A stretch of DNA of 64,000 nt from Rhizobium sp. (GTDB taxonomy: Bacteria > Pseudomonadota > Alphaproteobacteria > Rhizobiales > Rhizobiaceae): assembly GCA_002796995.1 (NCBI GenBank), contig PEKW01000006.1, positions 310,001 to 374,000 on the forward strand, written 5' to 3'. The translations under genes were made by a program, and so were the position numbers. The notes under the pieces are model-generated. The model was not told the DNA's origin, did not search any database, and saw only the letters and a program-made list of their open reading frames with translations. Shown here in pieces: positions 49,363-58,159 of the stretch (within the stretch, counting starts at the first letter, position 1; every line of letters begins with the position of its first letter).

Positions 49363-50274
49363 ATGATGCGCGACGTCCCCTTCGTCACCGTAGACGTGTT
49401 CACCGATCGGCGTTTCGCCGGCAATCCGCTGGCGGTCATTCTCGACGCACGCGGGTTGTCCGACGGCGAAATGCAGCAGGTAGCCAGGGAATTCGGCTAT
49501 TCCGAAACCACCTTCGTCCTACCGCCGCAGGATCCAGCCAATACGGCCAACGTTCGGATCTTCACGCCGACCACCGAGGTTCCGTTCGCCGGACATCCGA
49601 ATGTCGGAACGGCCTTCGTGCTCGGCAATCTCGGCTCGCTGTTCGGCAGGAGGGTCGGAACGCAGCTGCGCTTCGAGGAGAAGGCCGGACTGGTCGAGAT
49701 CGAACTCGCCCGGGACGGCGCGCGCATGACCGGCGCGACCATTCAGGCTCCCGGCCCGCTAACCGTGGGCAGCTCTGTGCCTCCGGCCGAACTGGCCCCG
49801 TGCATATCGCTCGAGGCCGCGGACCTCGAGACCCGGCATCACGCACCCGTCTTCGCCTCGGTCGGACTGAAGTTCATCCTCGTGGAGGTGAAGGATCTCG
49901 CCGTGCTCGCACGGGCGGCGCCGCGGCTGGAGCCGCTTGCCGTCTTGCATGAGGCCTATGCTCACGAAGAGACGGACTGCGCCATCTTTCTCTACGCCAG
50001 GGTCGGGAGCGACCATGTCCGCGCCCGGATGTTCGCGCCGCTCGACAACGTGCCGGAAGATCCGGCCACGGGAAGCGCCTCGGCAGCCCTTGGTGCCTAC
50101 CTGGCATCGCTGGACGCCGAGACCCGCGACCGGCACCTGCTGGTCGAGCAGGGCGTCGAGATGGGCCGCCGCAGCCTGATCCATGTCGATGTGGAAACCA
50201 AAGCCGGCCGGTTCGAACGCGTCCGCATCACCGGCGCCTGCGTCGAGGTCATGCGCGGCACGATCAGCCTTTGA
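49363..50274 (+). CDS. PhzF-family isomerase/epimerase
   Basis: A 303-residue protein. FVTVDVFTDRRFAGNPLAV, QQVAREFGYSETTFVLPP, TPTTEVPFAGHPNVGTAFVL and APLDNVPEDPATGSASAALGAY give the PhzF fold with the conserved Glu (SETTFV) and the GHP and DPATGSA loops. Phenazine genes are absent, so this is one of the many family members of unknown substrate. Two adjacent ATGs (49363, 49366) are possible. Confidence 0.9.
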   Translation: MMRDVPFVTVDVFTDRRFAGNPLAVILDARGLSDGEMQQVAREFGYSETTFVLPPQDPANTANVRIFTPTTEVPFAGHPNVGTAFVLGNLGSLFGRRVGTQLRFEEKAGLVEIELARDGARMTGATIQAPGPLTVGSSVPPAELAPCISLEAADLETRHHAPVFASVGLKFILVEVKDLAVLARAAPRLEPLAVLHEAYAHEETDCAIFLYARVGSDHVRARMFAPLDNVPEDPATGSASAALGAYLASLDAETRDRHLLVEQGVEMGRRSLIHVDVETKAGRFERVRITGACVEVMRGTISL

Positions 50275-50280
50275 ACCGCG

Positions 50281-50436
50281 TCACGGCCGCACGAGCAGCG
50301 TCACCGACCAGATGACGAAGGCGATCACTGCGACCTTCCAGAAATCGCTGCGTTTCCTCAGCCCTGGCAGACCGAGCGGCCGGATCACCTGCACCAGCAT
50401 GGCGAGGATGAGGAGAAGGCCGATCACCTTGGTCAT
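50281..50436 (-). CDS. 51-residue membrane protein of unknown function
   Basis: A small two-helix protein: TKVIGLLLILAMLVQVIRP near residues 2-20 and VAVIAFVIWSVTLLVRP at the C-terminus, linked by a basic loop (GLPGLRKRSDFWK). The ATG at 50436 is preceded by AGGATT on the minus strand. It begins with no upstream gene on its strand and overlaps nothing; its stop lies 6 nt from the phzF stop. It has the size and hydrophobic pattern of small conserved rhizobial membrane proteins; I do not recognise a named family. Confidence 0.68.
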   Translation of the reverse strand: MTKVIGLLLILAMLVQVIRPLGLPGLRKRSDFWKVAVIAFVIWSVTLLVRP

Positions 50437-50614
50437 GGATAAATCCTAGCACGCCTGTTCCGGCCCTTGTCACAACGGCGACACTTTTGCCCTCCAGAAG
50501 GTTTTCCCGCAAGTACCGATGTCCATTCAGAGATCGGTAGTAACCTTGCCCTAATCTGTGACGTTTCAGGAACCTGTTCTCACAGCGTCCCCAACCCCTC
50601 TCGATTGCCAAGCC

Positions 50615-51919
50615 ATGCGACGAAATCTCCTGCCAGTCATGGCGCTCCTTCTCGGCACGCTGTTCCTGTTTCTCGGGAACGGCCTGCATGGTCTTCTGCT
50701 GCCGGTGCGCGGCTCGGCCGAAGGCTATTCAAACGAAATCCTTGGCCTGCTCGGCACGTCCTGGGCAACGGGTTTCGTCGCCGGCTGCCTGATCGCGCCG
50801 AAGCTCGTCATGCGCGTCGGCCATGTCCGCGCCTTCTCCAGCTTCATCTCGCTGATCGCCATCATCGCTCTGCTGAGCGGCATTCTGGTCGATCCCTACT
50901 GGTGGGTGGCCCTGCGCGCCGTCACCGGCTTCTGCATCGCCGGAACATCGATGATCATCGAGAGCTGGCTGAACGAGCGCGCCACCAACGAGAGCCGCGG
51001 CACGATCTTCTCCTTCTACATCTCCGTCACGCTGATCGGCGTGGTGGGCGGCCAGATGCTGGTCGGCATCGTCGATCCGTCGACGACCATCCTGTTCATG
51101 ATCTGCGGTATTCTCTACTGCCTGGCCATGCTGCCGACGACGGTCTCGACCGCGGCCACGCCGCAGGCGCTCACCTCCGTCAAGCTCAACCTGCCGCGCC
51201 TCTACCGCAATTCGCCGGTGTCCTTCGTCGGCATCCTGCTCGTCGGCATCGCCAACGGCGCCTACGGCACGCTCGGGGCCGTTTTCGGCGCCCGCGCCGG
51301 CCTGACGCCGAACATGATCGCCATCATGCTGTCCGTCACCATCTTCGTCGGCGCACTCATGCAGTTTCCCGCCGGCAAGGCCTCGGACCGCACCGACCGC
51401 CGCTATGTGCTGGCGGCACTCTCGGCCGTCGCGGCCATCGCAGCGCTCCTGCTGATCGTCCTGCGGCCCCAGGACGCCATGACCATGATCATTCTAGTCG
51501 CCATCTACGGTGGTGCCGCCAATGCGCTCTATCCGATTGCGGTTGCCCATGCGAACGACTTCGCCAGCTCGGACGAGTTCGTCCAGGTCTCGGGCGGACT
51601 TCTCCTGCTTTACGGCATCGGCACGATCATCGGCCCGACGATCGCCGGCCCGGTCATGACCGAACTTGGCCCCCACGCCCTCTTCGCCGTCACCGCCGTC
51701 GCCCATGTACTGCTGACGGCTTATGCGATCTACCGCAGCCGCCTGCGCGCCGCCATTCCCTACGCCGAACGCGACAACGTGCCGAACATGCCGGTCTCCG
51801 CCTCGCCGATGAGCACGCCCGAAAGCCTCAGTCTCGACCCGCGCGCAGCCCCGCTTCCGCCGCATGCAGAGGAGGCTGATTCGAACGAATCACCCGTAAC
51901 CGGAGAATCGAGATCATGA
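50615..51919 (+). CDS. MFS transporter, YcaD-like
   Basis: A 434-residue permease with about twelve helices. FLFLGNGLHGLLLPVRGSAEGY, GTSWATGFVAGCLIAPKLVMRVGHVRAF (by its ends) and ESWLNERATNESRGTIFSFY are typical of the YcaD branch. The C-terminal 60 residues are Pro/Ser-rich and cytoplasmic. The ATG at 50615 is preferred to a GTG 57 nt upstream because it starts the family N-terminus, although its ribosome-binding site is weak. The stop overlaps the next start (ATGA). Confidence 0.88.
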   Translation: MRRNLLPVMALLLGTLFLFLGNGLHGLLLPVRGSAEGYSNEILGLLGTSWATGFVAGCLIAPKLVMRVGHVRAFSSFISLIAIIALLSGILVDPYWWVALRAVTGFCIAGTSMIIESWLNERATNESRGTIFSFYISVTLIGVVGGQMLVGIVDPSTTILFMICGILYCLAMLPTTVSTAATPQALTSVKLNLPRLYRNSPVSFVGILLVGIANGAYGTLGAVFGARAGLTPNMIAIMLSVTIFVGALMQFPAGKASDRTDRRYVLAALSAVAAIAALLLIVLRPQDAMTMIILVAIYGGAANALYPIAVAHANDFASSDEFVQVSGGLLLLYGIGTIIGPTIAGPVMTELGPHALFAVTAVAHVLLTAYAIYRSRLRAAIPYAERDNVPNMPVSASPMSTPESLSLDPRAAPLPPHAEEADSNESPVTGESRS

Positions 51920-52110
51920 TCTTCGACGACGAACGCCCGAAGAAGCCGGTGGCCCACGATATCGGCAGCGATCTTTCCGCCCTGTCGGCGGAGGAATTGC
52001 AGGCCCGAATCGACCTGCTGCGCGGGGAAATCGAACGGCTGGATGCGGAACGCGTTCGCAAGGAAGCGGGAAAACGGGCGGCGGATAGCTTCTTCAAACC
52101 CAAAGTATAA
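51916..52110 (+). CDS. DUF1192-like small protein
   Basis: A 64-residue protein: an acidic/basic head (IFDDERPKKPVAHDIGSDLS), then the helix LSAEELQARIDLLRGEIERLDAERVRKEA and a SFFKP tail. This is the pattern of the DUF1192 family of alphaproteobacteria, of unknown function. It overlaps the MFS gene by 4 nt. Confidence 0.85.
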   Translation: MIFDDERPKKPVAHDIGSDLSALSAEELQARIDLLRGEIERLDAERVRKEAGKRAADSFFKPKV

Positions 52111-52299
52111 CGCATGTATTGTCGGCGTATTTTCGCCCAATTTCGGAATCTATCGCATTTTCCGCTTCATGTTTACCATCTGTTAAGCGTTATATGCGAT
52201 TGTGAGTCATCCGGTTCTGCCGGGTTCAGGCAGTTTCACCGTGTGGCGAAAGTCTGATTTTTCTCCCTGTTTTACCTTGAGAGCCGCTTTTGCGGCTCT
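52111..52299 (+). ncRNA. candidate small RNA or long 3' UTR with terminator
   Basis: The first part of a 364-bp gene-free stretch. No open frame of note is present. The region has AT-rich sequence (TTAAGCGTTATATGCGATTG near 52180-52203), a GC-rich short stem (CCGGTTCTGCCGG) and a T/C-rich run (GATTTTTCTCCCTGTTTTACC) directly before a strong terminator, which is the layout of Hfq-dependent small RNAs. Coordinates are the outer limit; the 5' end is unknown. Confidence 0.4.
52280..52299 (+). terminator. intrinsic terminator
   Basis: A perfect 8-bp stem (AGAGCCGC with GCGGCTCT) closes a TTTT loop and is followed by eight T residues. It is 170 nt beyond the DUF1192 stop, too far to be its simple terminator, which supports an independent transcript. 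Confidence 0.88.
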
Positions 52300-52474
52300 T
52301 TTTTTATGTTCTCGGCATCCCTATATCCAAAATTGTGGGAATTAACCCTTCTTTAATAAACGGCTTGCGCATTTGGGGTATTGGTATCATCGTACGGCCA
52401 TGAAAAGCGGCAGGAACAAGACAGCGTCCACGCCGTTACCCAGTTAAAGTGATGCGTAATTCAAGGGTGAACCG
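52300..52474. other. remainder of the intergenic stretch before the DUF1465 gene
   Basis: Leader region for the downstream gene. It contains AT-rich sequence (GGAATTAACCCTTCTTTAATAAACGG) likely to hold its promoter, but no clear -35/-10 pair. No other feature seen. Confidence 0.4.
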
Positions 52475-52990
52475 ATGTCTGAACTCGGACTGAACACTGT
52501 GAGCTTTGCCGGCCGTGCCGCTGCTTCGACGCAGTTCAAGGCAACCTACGCCGAAGGCATGGGCCTGGTCGAAGAGACCGCTGCCTATCTCGACGGCCCC
52601 GGTCGCGCTGCCGCCAAGGTCCTGCCGCGCATGGCCTCGGTCCTCTACGCCGCCGAATCGATGCGCCTCACCACCCGCCTGATGCAGATGGCCTCGTGGC
52701 TGCTGCTGCAGCGCGCCGTCAACAACGGCGAGATGAGCCGTGATCAGGTCCTGTCGGAAAAGAGCAAGGTTCGCCTCGACGGCTTCAACGTCGATCGCCA
52801 GGCTCCGGGCTGGAACGATTTGCCGGAAACCTTCCGTGACCTCGTCGAGCGCTCGCTGCGCCTGCAGAACCGTATCGCCCTGCTCGACCGTGAGATCTAT
52901 CGCCCGGCCGATACCCCGGTCGTGCCGGACAACGAGAACAGCGTCCAGGCCCAGCTCGATCTGCTGCGCACGGCCTTCAATCTCAACTGA
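52475..52990 (+). CDS. DUF1465-family protein
   Basis: A 171-residue soluble protein: MSELGLNTVSFAGRAAASTQF, ETAAYLDGPGRAAAKVLPR, AESMRLTTRLMQMASWLLLQRAVNNGEMS (by its ends) and RSLRLQNRIALLDREIYRP are the conserved stretches of the alphaproteobacterial DUF1465 family, which lacks an assigned function. The ATG has AAGGGTGA 7 nt upstream. It is closed by a terminator and faces rpmE, as in many rhizobia. Confidence 0.9.
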   Translation: MSELGLNTVSFAGRAAASTQFKATYAEGMGLVEETAAYLDGPGRAAAKVLPRMASVLYAAESMRLTTRLMQMASWLLLQRAVNNGEMSRDQVLSEKSKVRLDGFNVDRQAPGWNDLPETFRDLVERSLRLQNRIALLDREIYRPADTPVVPDNENSVQAQLDLLRTAFNLN

Positions 52991-53019
52991 CATCCCGACT
53001 TCGCATCAGCACTTCTTTG

Positions 53020-53046
53020 GCCCGGCATGCTCACGCATCGCCGGGC
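53020..53046 (+). terminator. terminator after the DUF1465 gene
   Basis: GCCCGGC-ATGC and GCAT-C-GCCGGGC form an 11-bp stem with one bulge and a TCAC loop, followed by ATTTTCTTG. Confidence 0.75.
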
Positions 53047-53095
53047 ATTTTCTTGTCCGCCGGCGATGCGCGTGAGGCAGAATCCGGGCAACAAA

Positions 53096-53118
53096 AAAGC
53101 CCGGACGAGCCGGGCTTT
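53096..53118 (-). terminator. terminator after rpmE
   Basis: A 9-bp perfect stem (AAAGCCCGG with CCGGGCTTT), 5-nt loop, followed by a T run on the minus strand (TTTTTTG). It lies 27 nt beyond the rpmE stop. Confidence 0.87.
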
Positions 53119-53144
53119 GATGAAAACGATCGATCGAGGATCGA

Positions 53145-53366
53145 TCAGAGGCCGAGGCCGCCGAAACGCTTCTTGAACTTCGAGAGACGACCGCCGCGGT
53201 CCATCAGCTGCTGGTTGCCGCCGGTCCAGGCCGGATGCGAGTTCGGGTCGATTTCGAGGTTCATGACTGCGCCTTCCGAACCCCAGGTAGAACGGGTTTC
53301 GTATTCGGTGCCGTCGGTCATGACAACCTTGATGACGTGGTAGTCGGGATGGATATCAGCCTTCAT
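53145..53366 (-). CDS. rpmE: 50S ribosomal protein L31
   Basis: A 73-residue ribosomal protein. [20 protein letters not shown] and [34 protein letters not shown] (by its ends) match the family. It has no cysteine at all, so it is the zinc-independent (C-minus) type common in alphaproteobacteria. It diverges from the ABC exporter and faces the DUF1465 gene. Confidence 0.96.
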   Translation of the reverse strand: MKADIHPDYHVIKVVMTDGTEYETRSTWGSEGAVMNLEIDPNSHPAWTGGNQQLMDRGGRLSKFKKRFGGLGL

Positions 53367-53554
53367 TGCGATCTTCCTGCTGTGCCGGAGGGTCCAAATG
53401 TCGCGATTGCGTCATGGAGACCTATTCAATAAACCAAGCCGATGTCCGAACAGGCCACGGCTTCCCAATTCGATGCGGTGCCTATACATGAAGGGCGCAA
53501 GGATAACAAGTGCCATGGCACGAAAGCCCGCAAGGCGGGCCGGAGAAGTAAATA

Positions 53555-55360
53555 GTGTCCGCAATCACCGAAGCCGAACAGTCGAAACGCCGCTCCCTCA
53601 AGCCCCTGTCGCGGCTCTTTCCCTATGTCATGCGCTATCGCAAGCTGGTCGCGGGTGCCCTGTTCTTCCTCGGTCTGGCCGCCGTCACGACGCTCGCCCT
53701 GCCGCTCGCCGTGCGCCGCATGGTCGATCACGGCTTCAGCGCCGCCGACGGCGCCTTCATCAACAACTATTTCGGCATGATGGCGGTGCTCGCCATCGTT
53801 CTCGCGATCGCCAGCGCCATGCGCTACTACTTCGTCATCACCATCGGCGAGCGCGTCGTCTCCGATCTGCGCCGCGACGTCTTCGCCCATGTGACCCGTC
53901 TCTCGCCCGCCTTCTTCGACGTCAATCAGTCGGGCGAGATCGTCTCGCGGTTGACCGCCGACACGACGCAGATCAAGTCCGCCGTCGGCGCGACCGCCTC
54001 GCTCGCGCTCAGGAATTCCATCCTCTGTCTCGGTGCGATGGGCATGATGATCTATACCAGCCCGCGGCTGTCGATCCTCGTGCTGGCCGCCATCCCGATC
54101 ATCGTCTTCCCGCTGGTCGCCTTTGGCCGCTCCGTGCGCCGCCGCTCGCGCGCCGCGCAGGACACGCTGGCCGAAGCTTCGGCCTTTGCCGGCGAGACGA
54201 TCGGCGCGGCCCGGACCGTCCAGGCCTTCAATGCCGAGGGCATCGCCACCGAGCGCTACGGCGCCTCGGTCGAACAGGCCTATGAAGCGGCCCGCGCCGC
54301 CATCAAGTCGCGCGCGCTGCTGACCGGCGTCGCCATCACGCTGGTCTTCGGCAGCATCGTCGCGGTGCTCTGGTTCGGCGCCCAGAGCGTACTTGCCGGT
54401 ACGCTGTCGGCCGGTACGCTCGGCCAGTTCCTGCTCTACTCGCTGATCGCCGCAGGCTCGATGGGAACCCTGTCCGAGGTCTGGGGCGAGCTTTCCCAGG
54501 CGTCCGGTGCCGCCGAACGGCTGGGCGAGCTGTTGCAGGAGATTTCCCAGGTCGCCGCTCCCGCCAATCCGACCCACCTGCCGAAGCCGCCGTTGGGCCG
54601 TGTAAGCTTCGGCGACGTGCACTTCGCCTATCCTTCGAGCGCTTCCAAGTCGGCGCTGAAGGGTCTCAGCTTCCGGGTGGAACCGGGCGAAACGGTTGCG
54701 ATCGTCGGCCCTTCGGGCGCCGGCAAGAGCACGGTTTTCTCTCTCATCCTGCGCTTCTACGATGCGGTCAGCGGCACGGTTCGGATCGACGACGTCGATG
54801 TCCGCGAGGCCGATCCCGAAGAGGTGCGCGCCCGCATCGCCATCGTACCCCAGGACGTGACGATCTTCGCCTCGTCCATCCACGACAACATCGCCTTCGG
54901 CTCGCCGAACGCGACGCGGCAGATGGTCGAAGCCGCGGCGGAAGCGGCCCAGGCCACCGAGTTCATCCTGCGGCTGGAGAACGGCTTCGACACCCAGGTC
55001 GGCGAACGCGGCATCACGCTTTCCGGCGGTCAACGCCAGCGCATCGCCATTGCCCGAGCGCTCTTGCGCGATGCACCGCTGCTGCTTCTCGACGAAGCGA
55101 CCTCGGCGCTCGATGCGGAAAGCGAAACCCTGGTGCAGACGGCGCTGGACGGCCTGATGCAGAACCGCACGACCATCGTCATCGCCCATCGGCTGGCGAC
55201 CGTGCTCAAAGCCGATCGCATCCTCGTGCTGGACGACGGCCGGATCGTCGAGGAAGGCACCCATCACAGCCTGATTCAGGAAGGCGGCCTCTACGCCAAG
55301 CTGGCGCGGCTGCAGTTCGAGACCGGCGGACGCGATTTCACCGCGCCGGCCACCGAGTAG
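53555..55360 (+). CDS. ABC exporter, fused permease and ATPase (MsbA-like)
   Basis: A 601-residue half-transporter that would dimerise. Residues about 25-310 hold six helices (GALFFLGLAAVTTLALPLAV; VLAIVLAIASAMRYYFVI). The ATPase has Walker A VGPSGAGKST (about 384-393), signature LSGGQRQRIA (about 489), Walker B LLLLDEATSALD (about 510) and the H-loop IAHRL. The GTG start has GGAGAAG before it. It is of the lipid/multidrug exporter group; MsbA itself is possible but not shown. It stands alone, divergent from rpmE. Confidence 0.93.
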   Translation: MSAITEAEQSKRRSLKPLSRLFPYVMRYRKLVAGALFFLGLAAVTTLALPLAVRRMVDHGFSAADGAFINNYFGMMAVLAIVLAIASAMRYYFVITIGERVVSDLRRDVFAHVTRLSPAFFDVNQSGEIVSRLTADTTQIKSAVGATASLALRNSILCLGAMGMMIYTSPRLSILVLAAIPIIVFPLVAFGRSVRRRSRAAQDTLAEASAFAGETIGAARTVQAFNAEGIATERYGASVEQAYEAARAAIKSRALLTGVAITLVFGSIVAVLWFGAQSVLAGTLSAGTLGQFLLYSLIAAGSMGTLSEVWGELSQASGAAERLGELLQEISQVAAPANPTHLPKPPLGRVSFGDVHFAYPSSASKSALKGLSFRVEPGETVAIVGPSGAGKSTVFSLILRFYDAVSGTVRIDDVDVREADPEEVRARIAIVPQDVTIFASSIHDNIAFGSPNATRQMVEAAAEAAQATEFILRLENGFDTQVGERGITLSGGQRQRIAIARALLRDAPLLLLDEATSALDAESETLVQTALDGLMQNRTTIVIAHRLATVLKADRILVLDDGRIVEEGTHHSLIQEGGLYAKLARLQFETGGRDFTAPATE

Positions 55361-55385
55361 TACCCGGCCGTTCGTGTCGGGGCCC

Positions 55386-57029
55386 TCAGGCTCCGACAGA
55401 GCGGCCGGCGATCCGGCCGGAGAACAGGCAGCCGCCGAGAAACGTGCCTTCCAGCGCGTTGTAGCCGTGGACCCCGCCCCCGCCGAAGCCCGCCACCTCG
55501 CCCGCGGCATAGAGCCCCGGAACCGGCTTGTTGGTGTCGTCCAGCACCCGCGACGATAAATCGGTGTGCAGGCCACCCAGCGTCTTGCGGGTGAGGATAT
55601 GCAGCCGCACCGCGATCAGCGGGCCGGCATTGGAATCCAGCAGCCGATGCGGCTTGGCCGTGCGCATCAGCCGGTCGCCGAGATAGTGGCGCGCCCCGCG
55701 GATGGCTGTCACCTGGGCATCCTTGCTGAAGGTATTGTCGATCTCGCGGTCGCGCGCCTCCACCTGGCTGCGCAGATGGTGGATCCCGATCCGGTGCTCG
55801 CCGGTGAGTTCGTTCATGCCGACGACAAGGTCTTCGAGCGTGTCGCGCACGACGAAATCCTCGCCCTTGTCCATGAAGGCCTGGACCGGACCCGGCGGGT
55901 TCTTGCCGAGACGCTTCAACAGCAGCCGGATGTTCTTGTCGGTGAGGTCGGGGTTCTGTTCCGAGCCGGACAGCGCGAATTCCCGCTTGATGATCGCCTT
56001 GTTGAGAATGAACCAGCTGTATTCCTCGCCCTTGGCGCGGATCGCCTTCAGCGTCGCCAGCGTGTCGAAGCCGGGCATGGCCGGCGCGGAAAAGCGGTTG
56101 CCGCTTGCGTCGCACCATAAGGACGAGGGACCGGGCAGGATGCGAATACCGTGGTTCGGCCAGATCGGATCGAAGTTGCGCAGCCCCTCGGTATAGTGCC
56201 ACATGCGGTCGCTGTTGATGATCTCTCCCCCGGCCGCCCGGGCGATGTCCAGCATGCGCCCGTCGACATATTGCGGCACGCCCGCGACCATCGACTTCGG
56301 CGGCGGCCCGAGACGCTCGGTCGGCCAGTTCTTGCGCACCAGGTCGTGATTGCCGCCGATGCCGCCCGACGAGACGATCACGGCCCCGGCCGTCAGCTCG
56401 AATTCGCCGACCACGGCCCGTGATGTCGCGGCACCACGCGGTGCCGGATCGGCCGCAAGAATGCTGCCGCGCGCGCCCGTCACCGCACCATTGGTGCGGA
56501 TGAGCTGGTCGACCTGGTGGCGGAAGCGGAAGACAAGACCGCCATTCTGCTCGGCGGTGCGCGCCCGACGGATAAAGGGGGCGAGCACGGCCGGACCGGT
56601 GCCCCAGGTGACATGGAAGCGCGGCACCGAATTGCCGTGACCGTCGGCAAGCGAGCCGCCACGCTCGGCCCAGCCGACGACGGGAAACCAGCGCATGCCC
56701 TGACGATGCAGCCAGTCGCGCTTCTCGCCGGCGGCGAATTCGAGATAGGCCTCGGCCCAATGGCGCGGCCAGTAGTCCTCGACGCGATCGAACCCAGCCG
56801 AACCGAACCAGTCCTGCCGGGCCAGATCGAAGCTGTCGCGTATGCCGAGGCGCCGTTGTTCGGGACTGTCGACGAAGAACAGGCCTCCGAGCGACCAAAA
56901 GGCCTGACCGCCGAGATTCTGCTCCCCCTCCTGATCCAGCACGCAGACCTTCAGACCGCGTTGGGCGGCTTCGGTGGCAGCCACGAGTCCGGCCAGACCC
57001 GCCCCGATTACCAGCACATCGTAGTTCAT
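55386..57029 (-). CDS. FAD-binding dehydrogenase (KstD/fumarate-reductase-like)
   Basis: A 547-residue flavoprotein. The dinucleotide motif is VIGAGLAG (7-14) followed by AATEAAQRGLKVCVLDQEG. FWSLGGLFFVDSPEQRR, VSSGGIGGNHDLVRKNWP and YAAGEVAGFGGGGVHGYNALEGTFLGGCLFSGR (by its ends) follow the BluB-unrelated 3-oxosteroid dehydrogenase-like subgroup widespread in alphaproteobacteria. The start at 57029 is fixed by the motif. The substrate is unknown. It converges with the ABC exporter (25 nt between stops) and is alone on its strand. Confidence 0.87.
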   Translation of the reverse strand: MNYDVLVIGAGLAGLVAATEAAQRGLKVCVLDQEGEQNLGGQAFWSLGGLFFVDSPEQRRLGIRDSFDLARQDWFGSAGFDRVEDYWPRHWAEAYLEFAAGEKRDWLHRQGMRWFPVVGWAERGGSLADGHGNSVPRFHVTWGTGPAVLAPFIRRARTAEQNGGLVFRFRHQVDQLIRTNGAVTGARGSILAADPAPRGAATSRAVVGEFELTAGAVIVSSGGIGGNHDLVRKNWPTERLGPPPKSMVAGVPQYVDGRMLDIARAAGGEIINSDRMWHYTEGLRNFDPIWPNHGIRILPGPSSLWCDASGNRFSAPAMPGFDTLATLKAIRAKGEEYSWFILNKAIIKREFALSGSEQNPDLTDKNIRLLLKRLGKNPPGPVQAFMDKGEDFVVRDTLEDLVVGMNELTGEHRIGIHHLRSQVEARDREIDNTFSKDAQVTAIRGARHYLGDRLMRTAKPHRLLDSNAGPLIAVRLHILTRKTLGGLHTDLSSRVLDDTNKPVPGLYAAGEVAGFGGGGVHGYNALEGTFLGGCLFSGRIAGRSVGA

Positions 57030-57125
57030 CCGGACTCCCCCTCGAATGCCCTTGCTTTTCTTACTTTTACGGGCACGTAAGGAATCGCACAACCCAGCAC
57101 TTCTGCTAATGCGCAGTGAGGCCGG

Positions 57126-58157
57126 TCAGCGCTCGGTGAGCTTGAGTTCGATACGCCGATTCTGGGCGCGGGCCTCCACGCTGTCGCCCTCGGCGATCGG
57201 CTGGTTTTCGCCGAATCCGGCGGCCACCAGGCGATTGGACGGGACGCCCTTGGAGATCAGATATTTGACGACGGAGATGGCGCGCGCGGCCGAGAGCTCC
57301 CAGTTGTCGGCATAGCGGCCCGAGCCGCTGAGCGGCACATTGTCGGTATGGCCGTCGACGCGCAGCACCCAGTTGATCTCCGGCGGGATTTCCTTGGCGA
57401 GATCGAGCAAAGCGCTCGCAAGCTTGGCCATCTCGACTTCGCCCTCCGGATTGAGCACGTTGCCGCCGGAAGGAAACAGGACTTCCGACTGGAAGACGAA
57501 GCGGTCGCCGACGATGCGGATGTTCTCCCGGTCGGAGAGGATCTCCCGCAACCGGCCGAAGAAGTCGGAGCGATAGCGGTTGAGTTCCTGGACGCGCTGC
57601 GCCAGCGCGACATTGAGCCTCCGGCCGAGGTCGGCGATCTTCACCTGCGAATTCTGGTCGCGCGCTTCCGACGCCTGCAAGGCCTCCTCTACGGCGGCGA
57701 TCTGCGCACGAAGGGCGGCGATCTGCTGGTTGAGCAGGTCGATCTGGCTCATCGCTCGCTCGCTCACCTGCTTTTCCGCATCGAGTTCTTGGGTCAGGCG
57801 CCCGAGCTTCTGGTTAGCGGCGTCCGTCGAGCCGGAGCCGGCGTCGAGCAGTTGCTGCAGCCGGCTGCGTTCGCTTTCGGAAACGGAGAGCGAAGACTGC
57901 AATGTGGCGAGCGTATCCTCGAGATCCTGCTTGCCGCTCTTCTCCAATGCCAGCAGCTGGGTCAGTTCGGCGATCTGGCTGTTCAGCCGGTTGAGCACTT
58001 CGTCCTTGCCGGTGATCTCACGGCTGAGGATGAACTGCGCCAGCACGAAGACCGTGAGCAGGAACATGATCGCCAGGAGCAGCGTCGACAGCGCGTCGAC
58101 GAAGCCCGGCCAGTAGTCCACGCCCCTGTCGCGGCGGCGGTTGCGGCCGAGCGCCAT
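57126..58157 (-). CDS. MotB/OmpA-type cell-wall-binding partner with long coiled coil
   Basis: A 343-residue protein. One helix, DYWPGFVDALSTLLLAIMFLLTVFV (given by its ends, about 14-38), contains D20, placed like the proton-carrying Asp of MotB/TolR. A long coiled coil spans about 50-185 (LNSQIAELTQLLALEKSGKQ; LLNQQIAALRAQIAAVEEAL). The OmpA domain (about 225-340) includes INWVLRVDGHTDNVPLSGSGRY, which grips peptidoglycan. It lies 2 nt after its MotA-like partner, so they form one proton-driven complex. It is not flagellar. Confidence 0.87.
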   Translation of the reverse strand: MALGRNRRRDRGVDYWPGFVDALSTLLLAIMFLLTVFVLAQFILSREITGKDEVLNRLNSQIAELTQLLALEKSGKQDLEDTLATLQSSLSVSESERSRLQQLLDAGSGSTDAANQKLGRLTQELDAEKQVSERAMSQIDLLNQQIAALRAQIAAVEEALQASEARDQNSQVKIADLGRRLNVALAQRVQELNRYRSDFFGRLREILSDRENIRIVGDRFVFQSEVLFPSGGNVLNPEGEVEMAKLASALLDLAKEIPPEINWVLRVDGHTDNVPLSGSGRYADNWELSAARAISVVKYLISKGVPSNRLVAAGFGENQPIAEGDSVEARAQNRRIELKLTER

Positions 58158-58159
58158 GG

